DNA of 64,000 nt, taken from positions 3,410,001-3,474,000 of the forward strand of contig NZ_CP097128.1 in the NCBI RefSeq assembly GCF_023330685.1, given 5' to 3'. The position numbers and the translations under genes were made by a program. The notes under the pieces were generated by a model. That model was not told the origin of the DNA and ran no database searches. It saw nothing but the letters and a program-made list of their open reading frames with translations. The DNA is from Conexibacter sp. DBS9H8. GTDB lineage: Bacteria > Actinomycetota > Thermoleophilia > Solirubrobacterales > Solirubrobacteraceae. Shown here one piece after another: positions 55,026-62,551 of this stretch; the stretch's first letter is position 1, and every line of letters begins with the position of its first letter.

Positions 55026-56551
55026 GAGGCCGTCGCAGAAAGGTCAGGTCCTGCCGGATGGACCGGGGCGACCGGCGAGGCGTTGGTTTTGAGGTCACCG
55101 GGCCGGCGGGTGAGCCGGCTGGCGTGGTTGGGCTGCTGAGGAGATTGATGCCTGCGAGGCCCAGCGGCCGTCAGTCAGGCGACGGCTGCCGTGGTGGCCT
55201 TCCAGTACTTCAGTAGGTTGTGCGTGGCGGTGATCAGCCGCCATTCTGAGCGACAGGCGTTCAGGCCTCGTCGCTGGAAGCGGTCCGCGCGGCGGTTGTG
55301 CTTGGTCTGGCCGAAGATCGGCTCGATCGTCTGACCACGTTGTCGGTAGAGCTCTTTCCCACGGTCGCTGGCAAGGACGCGACGCATGTGCTCATAGATC
55401 CCTCCGCGCCGTTGATGATCTGCGGTCTTGCCGTCGTCTCGGCTATCAGGTGGCACCAGCGCCTGGATCCCCTCAGCCCACAACCGCTGGATCTGCTCGC
55501 CCTTCCAGTAGCCGGCGTCAGCGAGCGCCACTTCGAGCTTGGCGGCGATCCCGGCGCCCTGAAGCTCTGTGATGGTGTGGCGGATCATCGGCTCGAGCTG
55601 ACCTTGGTCCTGGCCGCCGACCAGCACCTCGGCGGCAACGATGATCTGATCGGCGGTTGTGACCGCTTGGGCGTTGTAGCCCTGAATGAAGCCTTGCCGG
55701 GTCTTGACCGGCCGGGAGTCCGGATCGGTGATATTCACCTTCCCGACTGGCTGTCGCGACGGTGCTGTGGGCTTGCGGCCTCTCAACTTCTTGCCCTCTT
55801 CGGCCTCGCGGCGAGCCCGAGCCTCCAGATGCTCACGATGGGCATCTAACTCGGCCTGATGCTCGTCTTCGAGCTGGCGCTTGGCCTCAGCCAATCGCGC
55901 CCTCCGTGACCGCGGATCGCTCAGCTCGGGGGGCAGCTCGTCCCCACGCAGCTCACCAAAGCGCCCGTTCTCAGCCTGATCGATCGCGTCGGCCTCAGCC
56001 AGGATCTCCTTGACGATCTGTTCATAGCTGCGCGTCGCCATCCCTGCGGCGTTGGCGGCAAGCTTGGTCCCGTCCAAGGCGATCACCCCCAACGACACCA
56101 GCCCCGCCCGGGCACACAGCCCCAGCACCTGAGAGAACAAGCCCGCCAGCGCCTCCTCATGCCGCACCCGGAACCGAGCGATCGTCGCGTGATCAGGCTG
56201 CTGGTTCGCACAGATCACCCGAAAGGCGACATCGACCCCACAGCGCCGCTCAATCCCACGCGAGGAACGCTCCCCGACCGCATAGGCATACAACAACAAG
56301 GCGGTCATCATCGCCGGGTCATGCGCCGCCCGACCATGACCATCAGCCCGATAGTCCCCAAAGATGGCCCTCAGGTCCATCTCGGCCACCACGTCCAGCA
56401 CACACCACGCCAGCTCGCCCTCAGCCAGCCAGTCCCGCAGCGATGGCGGCATCAAATACGACTGGTCACGATCACACGACAAGAAGTTCTGCGCCATCCC
56501 CGAACTGTCTTAAACCGGTCGGACGGAACGGCCGCTTTGTGCGACAGCCTC
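55026..56551 (-). mobile_element. IS1182-family insertion sequence, 1526 bp
   Basis: The ends are inverted repeats: gaggccgtcgcagaaag at 55026 and, on the other strand from 56551, gaggctgtcgcacaaag (15 of 17 identical). A 4-bp target duplication, ccag, flanks it (55022-55025 and 56552-56555). It contains one transposase gene and about 130 bp of non-coding DNA at its 3' end. It sits inside a reductase gene in the same orientation. Confidence 0.92.
55175..56497 (-). CDS. IS1182-family transposase
   Basis: A 440-residue intact DDE transposase: YLMPPSLRDWLAEGELAW at the start, DHATIARFRVRHEEALAGL, VIALDGTKLAANA (first Asp), VALADAGYWKGEQIQ (second Asp) and QTIEPIFGQTKHNRRADRF (Glu). Domain order and length are those of IS1182. 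No frameshift, so the element may still be mobile. Confidence 0.95.
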   Translation of the reverse strand: MAQNFLSCDRDQSYLMPPSLRDWLAEGELAWCVLDVVAEMDLRAIFGDYRADGHGRAAHDPAMMTALLLYAYAVGERSSRGIERRCGVDVAFRVICANQQPDHATIARFRVRHEEALAGLFSQVLGLCARAGLVSLGVIALDGTKLAANAAGMATRSYEQIVKEILAEADAIDQAENGRFGELRGDELPPELSDPRSRRARLAEAKRQLEDEHQAELDAHREHLEARARREAEEGKKLRGRKPTAPSRQPVGKVNITDPDSRPVKTRQGFIQGYNAQAVTTADQIIVAAEVLVGGQDQGQLEPMIRHTITELQGAGIAAKLEVALADAGYWKGEQIQRLWAEGIQALVPPDSRDDGKTADHQRRGGIYEHMRRVLASDRGKELYRQRGQTIEPIFGQTKHNRRADRFQRRGLNACRSEWRLITATHNLLKYWKATTAAVA

Positions 56552-56697
56552 CCAGGGAGGAGATATTGATGATGCGTCCCGAGCCTCGTTGGAGCATGTG
56601 CGGCAGCACGGCCTGAGCCATAAAGAACGCCCCGGAGAGATTGACGGCCAGAACCTTGTACCAGTCCTCATCGCTCATTTTCAGGGGCTCATATTTC
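56552..56697 (-). pseudogene. SDR-family reductase, internal fragment
   Basis: This encodes KYEPLKMSDEDWYKVLAVNL, then AFFMAQAVLPHML and GRIINISSL, the middle of the same FabG/PhaB-type reductase as 54672-55025. The N-terminal third with the GxxxGIG cofactor loop is missing: homology stops near 56697 where the phaZ remnant begins on the opposite strand. The gene is therefore both truncated and interrupted. Confidence 0.85.
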
Positions 56698-57042
56698 GCG
56701 GTGCTCGACGTTACCGAGGAGTATTACCTGGAGACAGCTCAGCGGGTGTTCCGCGACCACGAACTTGCCCGCGGGTGCTTTACATGGAAAGGGCGCCTCG
56801 TAGAGCCCTCGTACATTAAGAGCGCGCTCCTGACGATCGAGGGCGGGCGCGACGAGATGTGCCCACCTGGTCAGACCTCCGCGGCCCACGATCTGTGCCC
56901 CGGGATTCCCGCCGAGTACAAGCGCCGCCATCTCCAACCGGACGTGGGTCACTACGGCGTGTTCAACGGACAGCGCTTTGACGCTGAGATCTACCCCCAG
57001 ATTCTCGACTTCATCAGCGTCAGTCAGGCGCTTGCTGTCTGA
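56688..57042 (+). pseudogene. Polyhydroxyalkanoate depolymerase (PhaZ), C-terminal remnant
   Basis: About 117 codons matching the C-terminal PHB-depolymerase domain: YYLETAQRVFRDHELARG, LLTIEGGRDEMCPPGQT (catalytic Asp region), HDLCPGIPAEYKRRH and VGHYGVFNGQRFDAEIY (catalytic His). Intracellular PhaZ is about 400 residues, so two thirds, including the serine nucleophile, are lost. An open frame reaches back to 56641 but those codons come from the neighbouring reductase antisense. Non-functional. Confidence 0.85.
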
Positions 57043-57871
57043 CCCCTTCCCGGGGCATGTTCAGCAGTTGCTCGACGGTCCCCGACAACAGCCAGTGACG
57101 GTCACTCGCGCTCAGGAATTCGCACGCCTCAAGGTACGTCAGCGACTCTGCGTAGGTGCACCATTGAAGGACCACTGGATGGTTGGAGCCCCAGATCAGC
57201 CGGTCAGCCCCGAACAGCTCAAGTGCACCGGCGAGATGCTCGTGAACGTCGGGGAAGGGGAAGCCCTCGTGGCTGACCTCGGGCAGCCCGGAGATCTTGA
57301 CGCGCACCTGCGGGAAGGCGGCGAATTCGGGCAGCACCTTCAAGCCGGCGAGCGGGTCCCGACAGCCCGGGTAGACACCGAGGCCCAAATGATCGACGAT
57401 CAGACACAACTGCGGACGCCGCTCGATCACCGCGAGCAGGGCGGTGAGTTCGTCCGGAGCGAAGACGGCGACCGGCACCGCCAGTCGCTCGCACGCCTCC
57501 CAGAACGGATCGAGCGCGTCAAGGCGCCCGGCGAGTGCTGCGGACCGGCCAAACGCGGTCAGCCGGATGCCGGCAGCCCCCGGCGATCCCATCCACGCTT
57601 GGAGCCGTCCGTTAGGATCGTCCGCGGTCGGATCAAAGCGGCCAAAGATCCGCACCCGGTCAGGGTGGGCGCCGGCGACCTCAGTGCCGTACGTGTTGTC
57701 ATACCCCTCGGGACTCGGGGTCACCTGGATGGCGGCTGTGACGCCGGCGTCGTCGAGCGTCTGCAGCAGCGACTCCACGAGATACGGGCGCTGCCAGAGT
57801 GACGCTGCGTCCAGATGTGGTCGCCGCCAGACGTGGACGTGGGCGTCGATGATCGGCTCGTCATCTCCCAT
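57020..57871 (-). CDS. Amidohydrolase-2 family TIM-barrel hydrolase
   Basis: A 283-residue metal-dependent hydrolase with IIDAHVHVW (7-15), [10 protein letters not shown] and LIWGSNHP (metal and base His/Asp). Relatives include fuconolactonase and 2-pyrone-4,6-dicarboxylate lactonase, so a lactone or decarboxylation substrate is likely. It is the last gene of the MarR-Gfo/Idh operon, and its 3' end overlaps the phaZ remnant by 23 nt. Confidence 0.88.
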   Translation of the reverse strand: MGDDEPIIDAHVHVWRRPHLDAASLWQRPYLVESLLQTLDDAGVTAAIQVTPSPEGYDNTYGTEVAGAHPDRVRIFGRFDPTADDPNGRLQAWMGSPGAAGIRLTAFGRSAALAGRLDALDPFWEACERLAVPVAVFAPDELTALLAVIERRPQLCLIVDHLGLGVYPGCRDPLAGLKVLPEFAAFPQVRVKISGLPEVSHEGFPFPDVHEHLAGALELFGADRLIWGSNHPVVLQWCTYAESLTYLEACEFLSASDRHWLLSGTVEQLLNMPREGVRQQAPD

Positions 57872-57872
57872 C

Positions 57873-59083
57873 TCAGCCGCGCATCAGCATCTGCGGACGA
57901 CGGCCTGCGAAGCCTGGGCGGAGGTGAACCGTCGCAGCGTCGATCTCCGCGACTGAGGCGCAACCCAGCAGCGCCATGGCCTGGTCGATCTCTCTCCGTA
58001 TGATCTCCAGCCACTGACCGACCCCGTCCTGACCCCCGGCCGCCAGCGCGCACAGCCATGGCCGGCCGGCCGGCCAGCACGGCGCGGGCGCCCAGGGCGA
58101 GCGCCTTGACGACGTCTGTGCCGCGGCGAAAGCCTCCGTCGACAAGACCTCCGCATCTCCAGCCACCGCGTCAACTACCTCGGGGAGGGCCTCGATTGCC
58201 GCCAGCACCCCGTCGAGATGGCGCGCCCCGTGGTTGGAGACCACGATCCCGTCAACTCGGAGCTCGATCAGCCGCCAGCACTCATCGGCTCGCGTCACTC
58301 CCTTGACCAGCAGTGGCGCGGCCCAGACCTCCCTGAAGAACGCAGCTCGTCTTCTGTGATCGAGCGTGCGGTTCCCGCGATCGCGCGCCCCATGTCCTTG
58401 AGCGAGCGAGGCGTCGCACGCGGGCCGCGTTCGATCAGGAACGCAGCGTCCATGCCCTGGCGTCCGCGGCCGGCTCCACCGCGCAGATAGTCGCATGCCC
58501 AGCGCGGGCGAGTGGCCGCCAGGACGACCAGCCTTGCGGTGATCCGCATCGGGACGGTCAGGCGGTGGCGCCGATCGCGCTCACGCAGCCCCTCCACGGC
58601 CGTATTGACGGTGACGATCACTGCCCGGTAGCCGGAGGCGCAGGCCTATCCCAGTAGGTTCCGGCACTCACCCGGGTCACTCGGCGGGTAGAGCTGAAAC
58701 CACTTGGCCCCGTCAGCTGCCCGCGCGACGTCCTGCAGCGGGACACTTGCCACCGTGCTCAACGCATAGACGGTGCCCGCGTCAGCTGCCGCGCGCGTAA
58801 CGGCCAACCCTCCCTCGCGGTTGTGAGCGCGGTGCCTCATCCGCGCAAAGCCAGCCGGTCCGACGAGCAGCGGCATCGATACCGGACAGCCCAGCACGGT
58901 CGTTGCGATGCTCCGCTCGCGGACGTCCGCCAATACCCGTGGGCGCAGGGCGATCTCATCAAAGGCACTACGGTTGTGCCGCAGCGTCACCTCATCCCCG
59001 GCACCCCCATCAATGGCATCGAAGGCGACACGAGGTAGGCGGCGACGCGCGGCAGCGCGAAAGTCATCGCTGTTGACCAGCAT
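57873..59083 (-). pseudogene. FMN-dependent alpha-hydroxy-acid oxidase/dehydrogenase, broken
   Basis: Homology to lactate/mandelate/glycolate oxidases runs end to end, from FDAIDGGAGDEVTLRHNRSA through LLVGPAGFARM and YALSTVASVPL, VIVTVNTAVEGLRERD and LLVKGVTRADE to DGIVVSNHGARHLDG. It is split by an in-frame TAG at 58646-58648, a frame change near 58345, another near 58145 ([20 protein letters not shown] continues in a different frame) and a return within a ggccggccggcc run near 58065. Neighbours on both sides are intact. Confidence 0.88.
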
Positions 59084-60105
59084 CAGTCCACCGGCACCTG
59101 TTCAACCGGCGCGGTCATTCGATCCGCGACGGCCGCCTCGACGATCGCGACCGTCTCCGCAGCCTCCGTCGCGCTTGCCCCGTGCGGGGGAGCGCCGGAC
59201 AGCGCGCCGAGGAAGTCGGCGAGCGCGCGGCCGTAGACCTCCGATGCCGTGATCGCTGCGAAGTCCAGCCGCTCACCGGCATCGGTGTCAATCCAACCCC
59301 CGCCGTCGAATGTTCCGCCGGCACGGGCCCATCCGGCGGTGCCGTGCAACTCGACTGCGCCGGGAAAGCTCGACATCGCGTTGCTTGTCTCGATCACCAC
59401 GGTCACGCGCGGAGGCGCCTGTAGGACAAGCACCGCGGTGTCCTCGGCATCTACGTCGGTGAAGCGCACGTTGGTTGTCCGAGCGCAAACTAGTTCCAGC
59501 GGTACGTCAAGCACCCAACGCGCGAGGTCGAGCAGATGAGCGCCGATGTCGTTGAGCACCCAGCCTCCGCTACGAGCCGGCGATGACCGCCACGAGGCCG
59601 CCGGGTCGCCTGACATCTCCGGGAAGTAGGGAAATGGCCAGAACCGGTGGATGCGCAGCAGGCCGATCTCGCCGAAGCGCGCGGATTGCACCGCGTCACG
59701 CAGCCACGCATGCCCCGGACGAAAGCGATGCTGGAAGCCGACGAGCAGGCACGTCCCGGTGTCGACGGAGACCTCGGCCAATCGCTGTGCCGCCTCGGCG
59801 GTCGTCGCCATCGGCTTTTCGAGCAGGACGTGCTTGCCGGCACTCAGGCACACATGAGCATGCTCGGCGTGACGATCGTTGGGTCCCGCCACCCACACCG
59901 CGTCGACCATCGAGTCCTCGCACAGAGCCTCCAGGCTTTCGTAGCTGCGCGCTCCGGGGTATCGCTGAGCCAGCGCGGAACCCCGCTCTGGCGTGCTGCC
60001 CAGAACGCCGGCGAGCCGCGCGCCGGCAGCCTCGGCAATGACCGGCGCGACGATCCGCGAGGCGTGGCCGGAGGACCCGATGATGGCCATTGCGACGGCG
60101 GTCAC
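59083..60105 (-). CDS. Gfo/Idh/MocA-family oxidoreductase
   Basis: A 340-residue NAD(P)-dependent dehydrogenase: MAIIGSSGHASRIVAPVIAE (Rossmann), VDAVWVAGPNDRHAEHAH, LLEKPMATT (catalytic EKP) and NDIGAHLLDLARWVL. Relatives act on inositols, sugars or hydroxylated compounds. Its ATG overlaps the MarR stop; the broken hydroxy-acid oxidase starts at its own stop. Confidence 0.92.
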   Translation of the reverse strand: MTAVAMAIIGSSGHASRIVAPVIAEAAGARLAGVLGSTPERGSALAQRYPGARSYESLEALCEDSMVDAVWVAGPNDRHAEHAHVCLSAGKHVLLEKPMATTAEAAQRLAEVSVDTGTCLLVGFQHRFRPGHAWLRDAVQSARFGEIGLLRIHRFWPFPYFPEMSGDPAASWRSSPARSGGWVLNDIGAHLLDLARWVLDVPLELVCARTTNVRFTDVDAEDTAVLVLQAPPRVTVVIETSNAMSSFPGAVELHGTAGWARAGGTFDGGGWIDTDAGERLDFAAITASEVYGRALADFLGALSGAPPHGASATEAAETVAIVEAAVADRMTAPVEQVPVD

Positions 60106-60638
60106 GACTCAGCGTCCAGGGGGATGAGCTCGAGCGCTGCCACCAGCTGATGAAGGTGCGTCGCAATCGCGTCGGCGTCCTCACTGCCCGCGGTGTTGAG
60201 TTGCTCAGAGAGGATCTCCGCCCAGGCGTTGTTCAGCCGAGCGTGGGTCCGGCGGCCGCCTGGTGACAACGTCAACAACGACGCGCGCTTGTCGTCCGGA
60301 TCAGCGATCCGGCGCACGAGATCAAGCGCCTCCAGCCGCGCCAGGTGACGGCTCACCGTCGAGCTCTTCAGTGCGAGGGCCTGTGCGAGTTCACCGGTCC
60401 GCACCGGTTCGAGCTTCGCGATCGTCATGACGACCGGGTGCAGGCCACGCTCCAGTCGGATCCCGGAACGATCAATGAGCGTGCCGCTGCTATGCACCCG
60501 GTCGATTCCGCGGACGAGGGCGAGCATCTCCTCGAGCAATGCGGTCTCGCCTTGCCCGGGCGGGCTCATCAACGGGATTCTCGCACCGGCAGCGCTGCCA
60601 TATCTCGGTTCACCTGTGGTGCCCGCCGACTCGAACAT
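60102..60638 (-). CDS. MarR-family transcriptional regulator
   Basis: A winged-helix regulator: LEPVRTGELAQALALKSSTV (helix-turn-helix), SRHLARLEALDLVRRIADPDDKRA (wing, quoted in two parts) and LLTLSPGGRRTHARL. 178 residues from 60638, or 155 from an ATG at 60569, the more usual MarR length. It is divergent from the UGSC operon and overlaps the Gfo/Idh gene by ATGA, so it may control both sides. Confidence 0.88.
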   Translation of the reverse strand: MFESAGTTGEPRYGSAAGARIPLMSPPGQGETALLEEMLALVRGIDRVHSSGTLIDRSGIRLERGLHPVVMTIAKLEPVRTGELAQALALKSSTVSRHLARLEALDLVRRIADPDDKRASLLTLSPGGRRTHARLNNAWAEILSEQLNTAGSEDADAIATHLHQLVAALELIPLDAES

Positions 60639-60640
60639 TA

Positions 60641-60655
60641 GGTGTATGATGCACC
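60641..60655. promoter_or_regulatory. Candidate MarR operator overlapping a -10
   Basis: ggtgtat-g-atgcacc is a 15-bp near-palindrome (one mismatch) in the MarR/UGSC divergent gap. TATGAT at 60645-60650 inside it is a good -10 for the rightward operon, so binding would block it. Confidence 0.5.
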
Positions 60656-60696
60656 CAACTGTTTGCAGAAGCAAGGTCGAGGAGGAGGTCGTGGAG

Positions 60697-61242
60697 ATGC
60701 TCGCCGATGTTGTGACGGTGCTGGACCCCCGTGCCGAGGACCTCGAGGAGTCCCGCGGGAACGGCCCAGATCTGGGTCTGCTCGCCGGCAAGACCGTGGG
60801 ACTGAAGACCGACGAGTTCTGGTTCGCGTGGGACTACGTCGCGGAGGAGTGGGCAGCACTGCTCGAGGCTGATGGCGCCAAGACGGTCATCTGGCGAGAA
60901 CCGATGCCCCAGGGGGTCGCGACGCCACTCTCAGTCGCCGACTTCGATCAGTTCGCGACGGCCGTCGACGCGATTGTGACCGGCCTGGCCAACTGCGGGT
61001 CGTGTACGTTCGTCGCGGTCCGTGCCGGGATGGCCGCGCTCGAGCGTGAATTCCCCACCGTCTTTGTCGCCACCGAGCATTTCGAACGCCTCGCGCGCGT
61101 CCTCACAGCGGAAGCGGGCTGGACAGACATCCGCATGGCGGTCCTGCCCTACCCGCTCGAGGGGCTGCCCGAAGCACGCATCCGCCAGATCGCGCGCCAG
61201 GCCTATCCCTCCCTGCTCAGCAGCCTCGGAGCGATACGGTGA
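60697..61242 (+). CDS. UGSC-family protein, Cys form
   Basis: A 181-residue protein containing CGSC (100-103) in LANCGSCTFVAVRAG, the site where selenoprotein members have Sec-Gly-Ser-Cys. Here codon 60994-60996 is TGC, so it is a cysteine homologue. Other conserved stretches: LAGKTVGLKTDEFWFAWDYV and FPTVFVATEHFERLA. The motif suggests thiol redox or electrophile chemistry; the reaction is not known. AGGAGGAGG at 60680-60688 places the start at ATG 60697 (an in-frame GTG lies at 60691). GTGA overlap with the next gene. Confidence 0.8.
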   Translation: MLADVVTVLDPRAEDLEESRGNGPDLGLLAGKTVGLKTDEFWFAWDYVAEEWAALLEADGAKTVIWREPMPQGVATPLSVADFDQFATAVDAIVTGLANCGSCTFVAVRAGMAALEREFPTVFVATEHFERLARVLTAEAGWTDIRMAVLPYPLEGLPEARIRQIARQAYPSLLSSLGAIR

Positions 61243-62285
61243 GCGCGCTGGCGAGCCGGCGACTCGAGGTCGACGCCGACCCTCGGCAGATGAGCGCCGA
61301 CGCGCTGGCGGAGGGTTGGGGGGACGGCCTGCCGCTCATTCCCCCAACCGAGGATCTCGTCGCGGAGTTCATCGCCCACAGCGGCCGCCGCGCCGACGCC
61401 AGCCTCGGACGGATTCCACCTTCCCGCGCTCAGTGCACGGTAGAGAAGGTCGCGATCAACGCGGTGATGGCCGGAGCGCCCGTGGAGTCGATGGCGTTGA
61501 TCTGCTCATCCTTGGCGGCGATGATCGATTCCCCGCTCTGGCTCGACGGGATCAACGCGACCACCGCCGCGGTGATCCCCGCGGTCATCGTCAACGGACC
61601 CATCCGCGATCGCCTGCAGATCCCGTACGCGTACTCGGCCCTCGGCGGCATGGCGTCCCCCGCGCCCGCCATCGGCCGTGCGATGCGGTTGGTGATGCGC
61701 AACGTTGCCGGCCAGGTGGCCGGGCGCACGAGCGAGTCCGTCTTTGGACAACCCGCACGGGTGATAGGCATCGTGGCCGGCGAATGGGAAGAACGCTCAC
61801 CTTGGGCGCCGCTGGCCGAGCGACGAGGAGTCGCCGGCGACGCCGTCACCGTCTACGGGACGGTTGGCACCTGCAACATCGTGGACTCCGAGGGCGCCAC
61901 CGGCGTCGAGCTGCTCGAGGTGATCGGGCGCTCACTCGCCTACATGGGCAATAACGGCTTTGTCGGAGGCACGGTGTTCGCCGACCAGATGGTCGCGATC
62001 AACCCCGTATGGGCCAACGAGATCATCGCCCGGGACATACCGAACTTCGAGGACGTGAGCGAGCTGCTCTGGCGCTTTGCCCGGCGGCCGCTCAGCGACT
62101 TCCCCGAGCCCTGTCGTCCGGGGCTGGAACGTCGTGGGCGGATCGACGCCGACGGGCAGGCCTACCTCGTGGAATCGCCCGAGGACATCCACATCTTCGT
62201 GTGCGGGGGCCTTGGAAGTCTGCACGCGACGATGCTGCCCGGTTTCTCGAACTCCCAGGCGGTCACGCGGGCGGTGACCGCGTGA
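61239..62285 (+). CDS. UGSC-partner protein of unknown function
   Basis: A 348-residue protein starting at a GTG that overlaps the UGSC stop. Conserved-looking blocks: GWGDGLPLIPPTEDLV near residue 30, INAVMAGAPVESMALIC, NIVDSEGATGVE and, at the end, FVCGGLGSLHATMLPGFSNS. I know the DGLPLIPPTE type of opening from proteins encoded beside UGSC genes, but no activity is established. No signal peptide or membrane helix. Tight coupling on both sides suggests a complex or shared substrate with the UGSC protein. Confidence 0.7.
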   Translation: MSALASRRLEVDADPRQMSADALAEGWGDGLPLIPPTEDLVAEFIAHSGRRADASLGRIPPSRAQCTVEKVAINAVMAGAPVESMALICSSLAAMIDSPLWLDGINATTAAVIPAVIVNGPIRDRLQIPYAYSALGGMASPAPAIGRAMRLVMRNVAGQVAGRTSESVFGQPARVIGIVAGEWEERSPWAPLAERRGVAGDAVTVYGTVGTCNIVDSEGATGVELLEVIGRSLAYMGNNGFVGGTVFADQMVAINPVWANEIIARDIPNFEDVSELLWRFARRPLSDFPEPCRPGLERRGRIDADGQAYLVESPEDIHIFVCGGLGSLHATMLPGFSNSQAVTRAVTA

Positions 62286-62536
62286 GTACGTCGCCGAACC
62301 TGACCTCGGAGCTGGAACCGCTGCGCGCGATGCTGGCAGCAGACGGCTACGCGCTCGTCGCAGACCTCTCAGCGGACGGACACACAATCCTGCTTGAGGT
62401 CACCGCTACCCCCGATGCCTGCGCGGCGTGCCTGGCCCCCGCTGGAGTGATCGCCGCCGTGGCGCGCAGCTGCCTTTCCGAGCACTCCTCACTGGCTGAG
62501 CACGAGATCAATGTCCACCTTCCCGCACACAGTTGA
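62282..62536 (+). CDS. Small NifU-like CxxC protein
   Basis: An 84-residue protein with C47-A-A-C50 in DACAACLAP, preceded by a helix and two strands (YALVADLSADGHTILLEV), the layout of the NifU C-terminal/Nfu scaffold. The GTG start overlaps the previous stop (GTGA). It may carry an Fe-S cluster or persulfide, or act as a thiol partner of the UGSC protein. Confidence 0.6.
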   Translation: MSTSPNLTSELEPLRAMLAADGYALVADLSADGHTILLEVTATPDACAACLAPAGVIAAVARSCLSEHSSLAEHEINVHLPAHS

Positions 62537-62551
62537 CGGCCCATCGAGCCG

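Noticed and set aside
55031..55098. Reductase reading frame continuing through 55098 on the minus strand
   Set aside because: That stretch belongs to the IS end in a different frame; the reductase stops at the ccag duplication.
56641..56690. First codons of an intact phaZ-like gene starting at 56641
   Set aside because: These bases are the complement of the reductase fragment; depolymerase homology begins only near 56688.
60994..60996. Selenocysteine codon in the UGSC gene
   Set aside because: The codon is TGC, not TGA.
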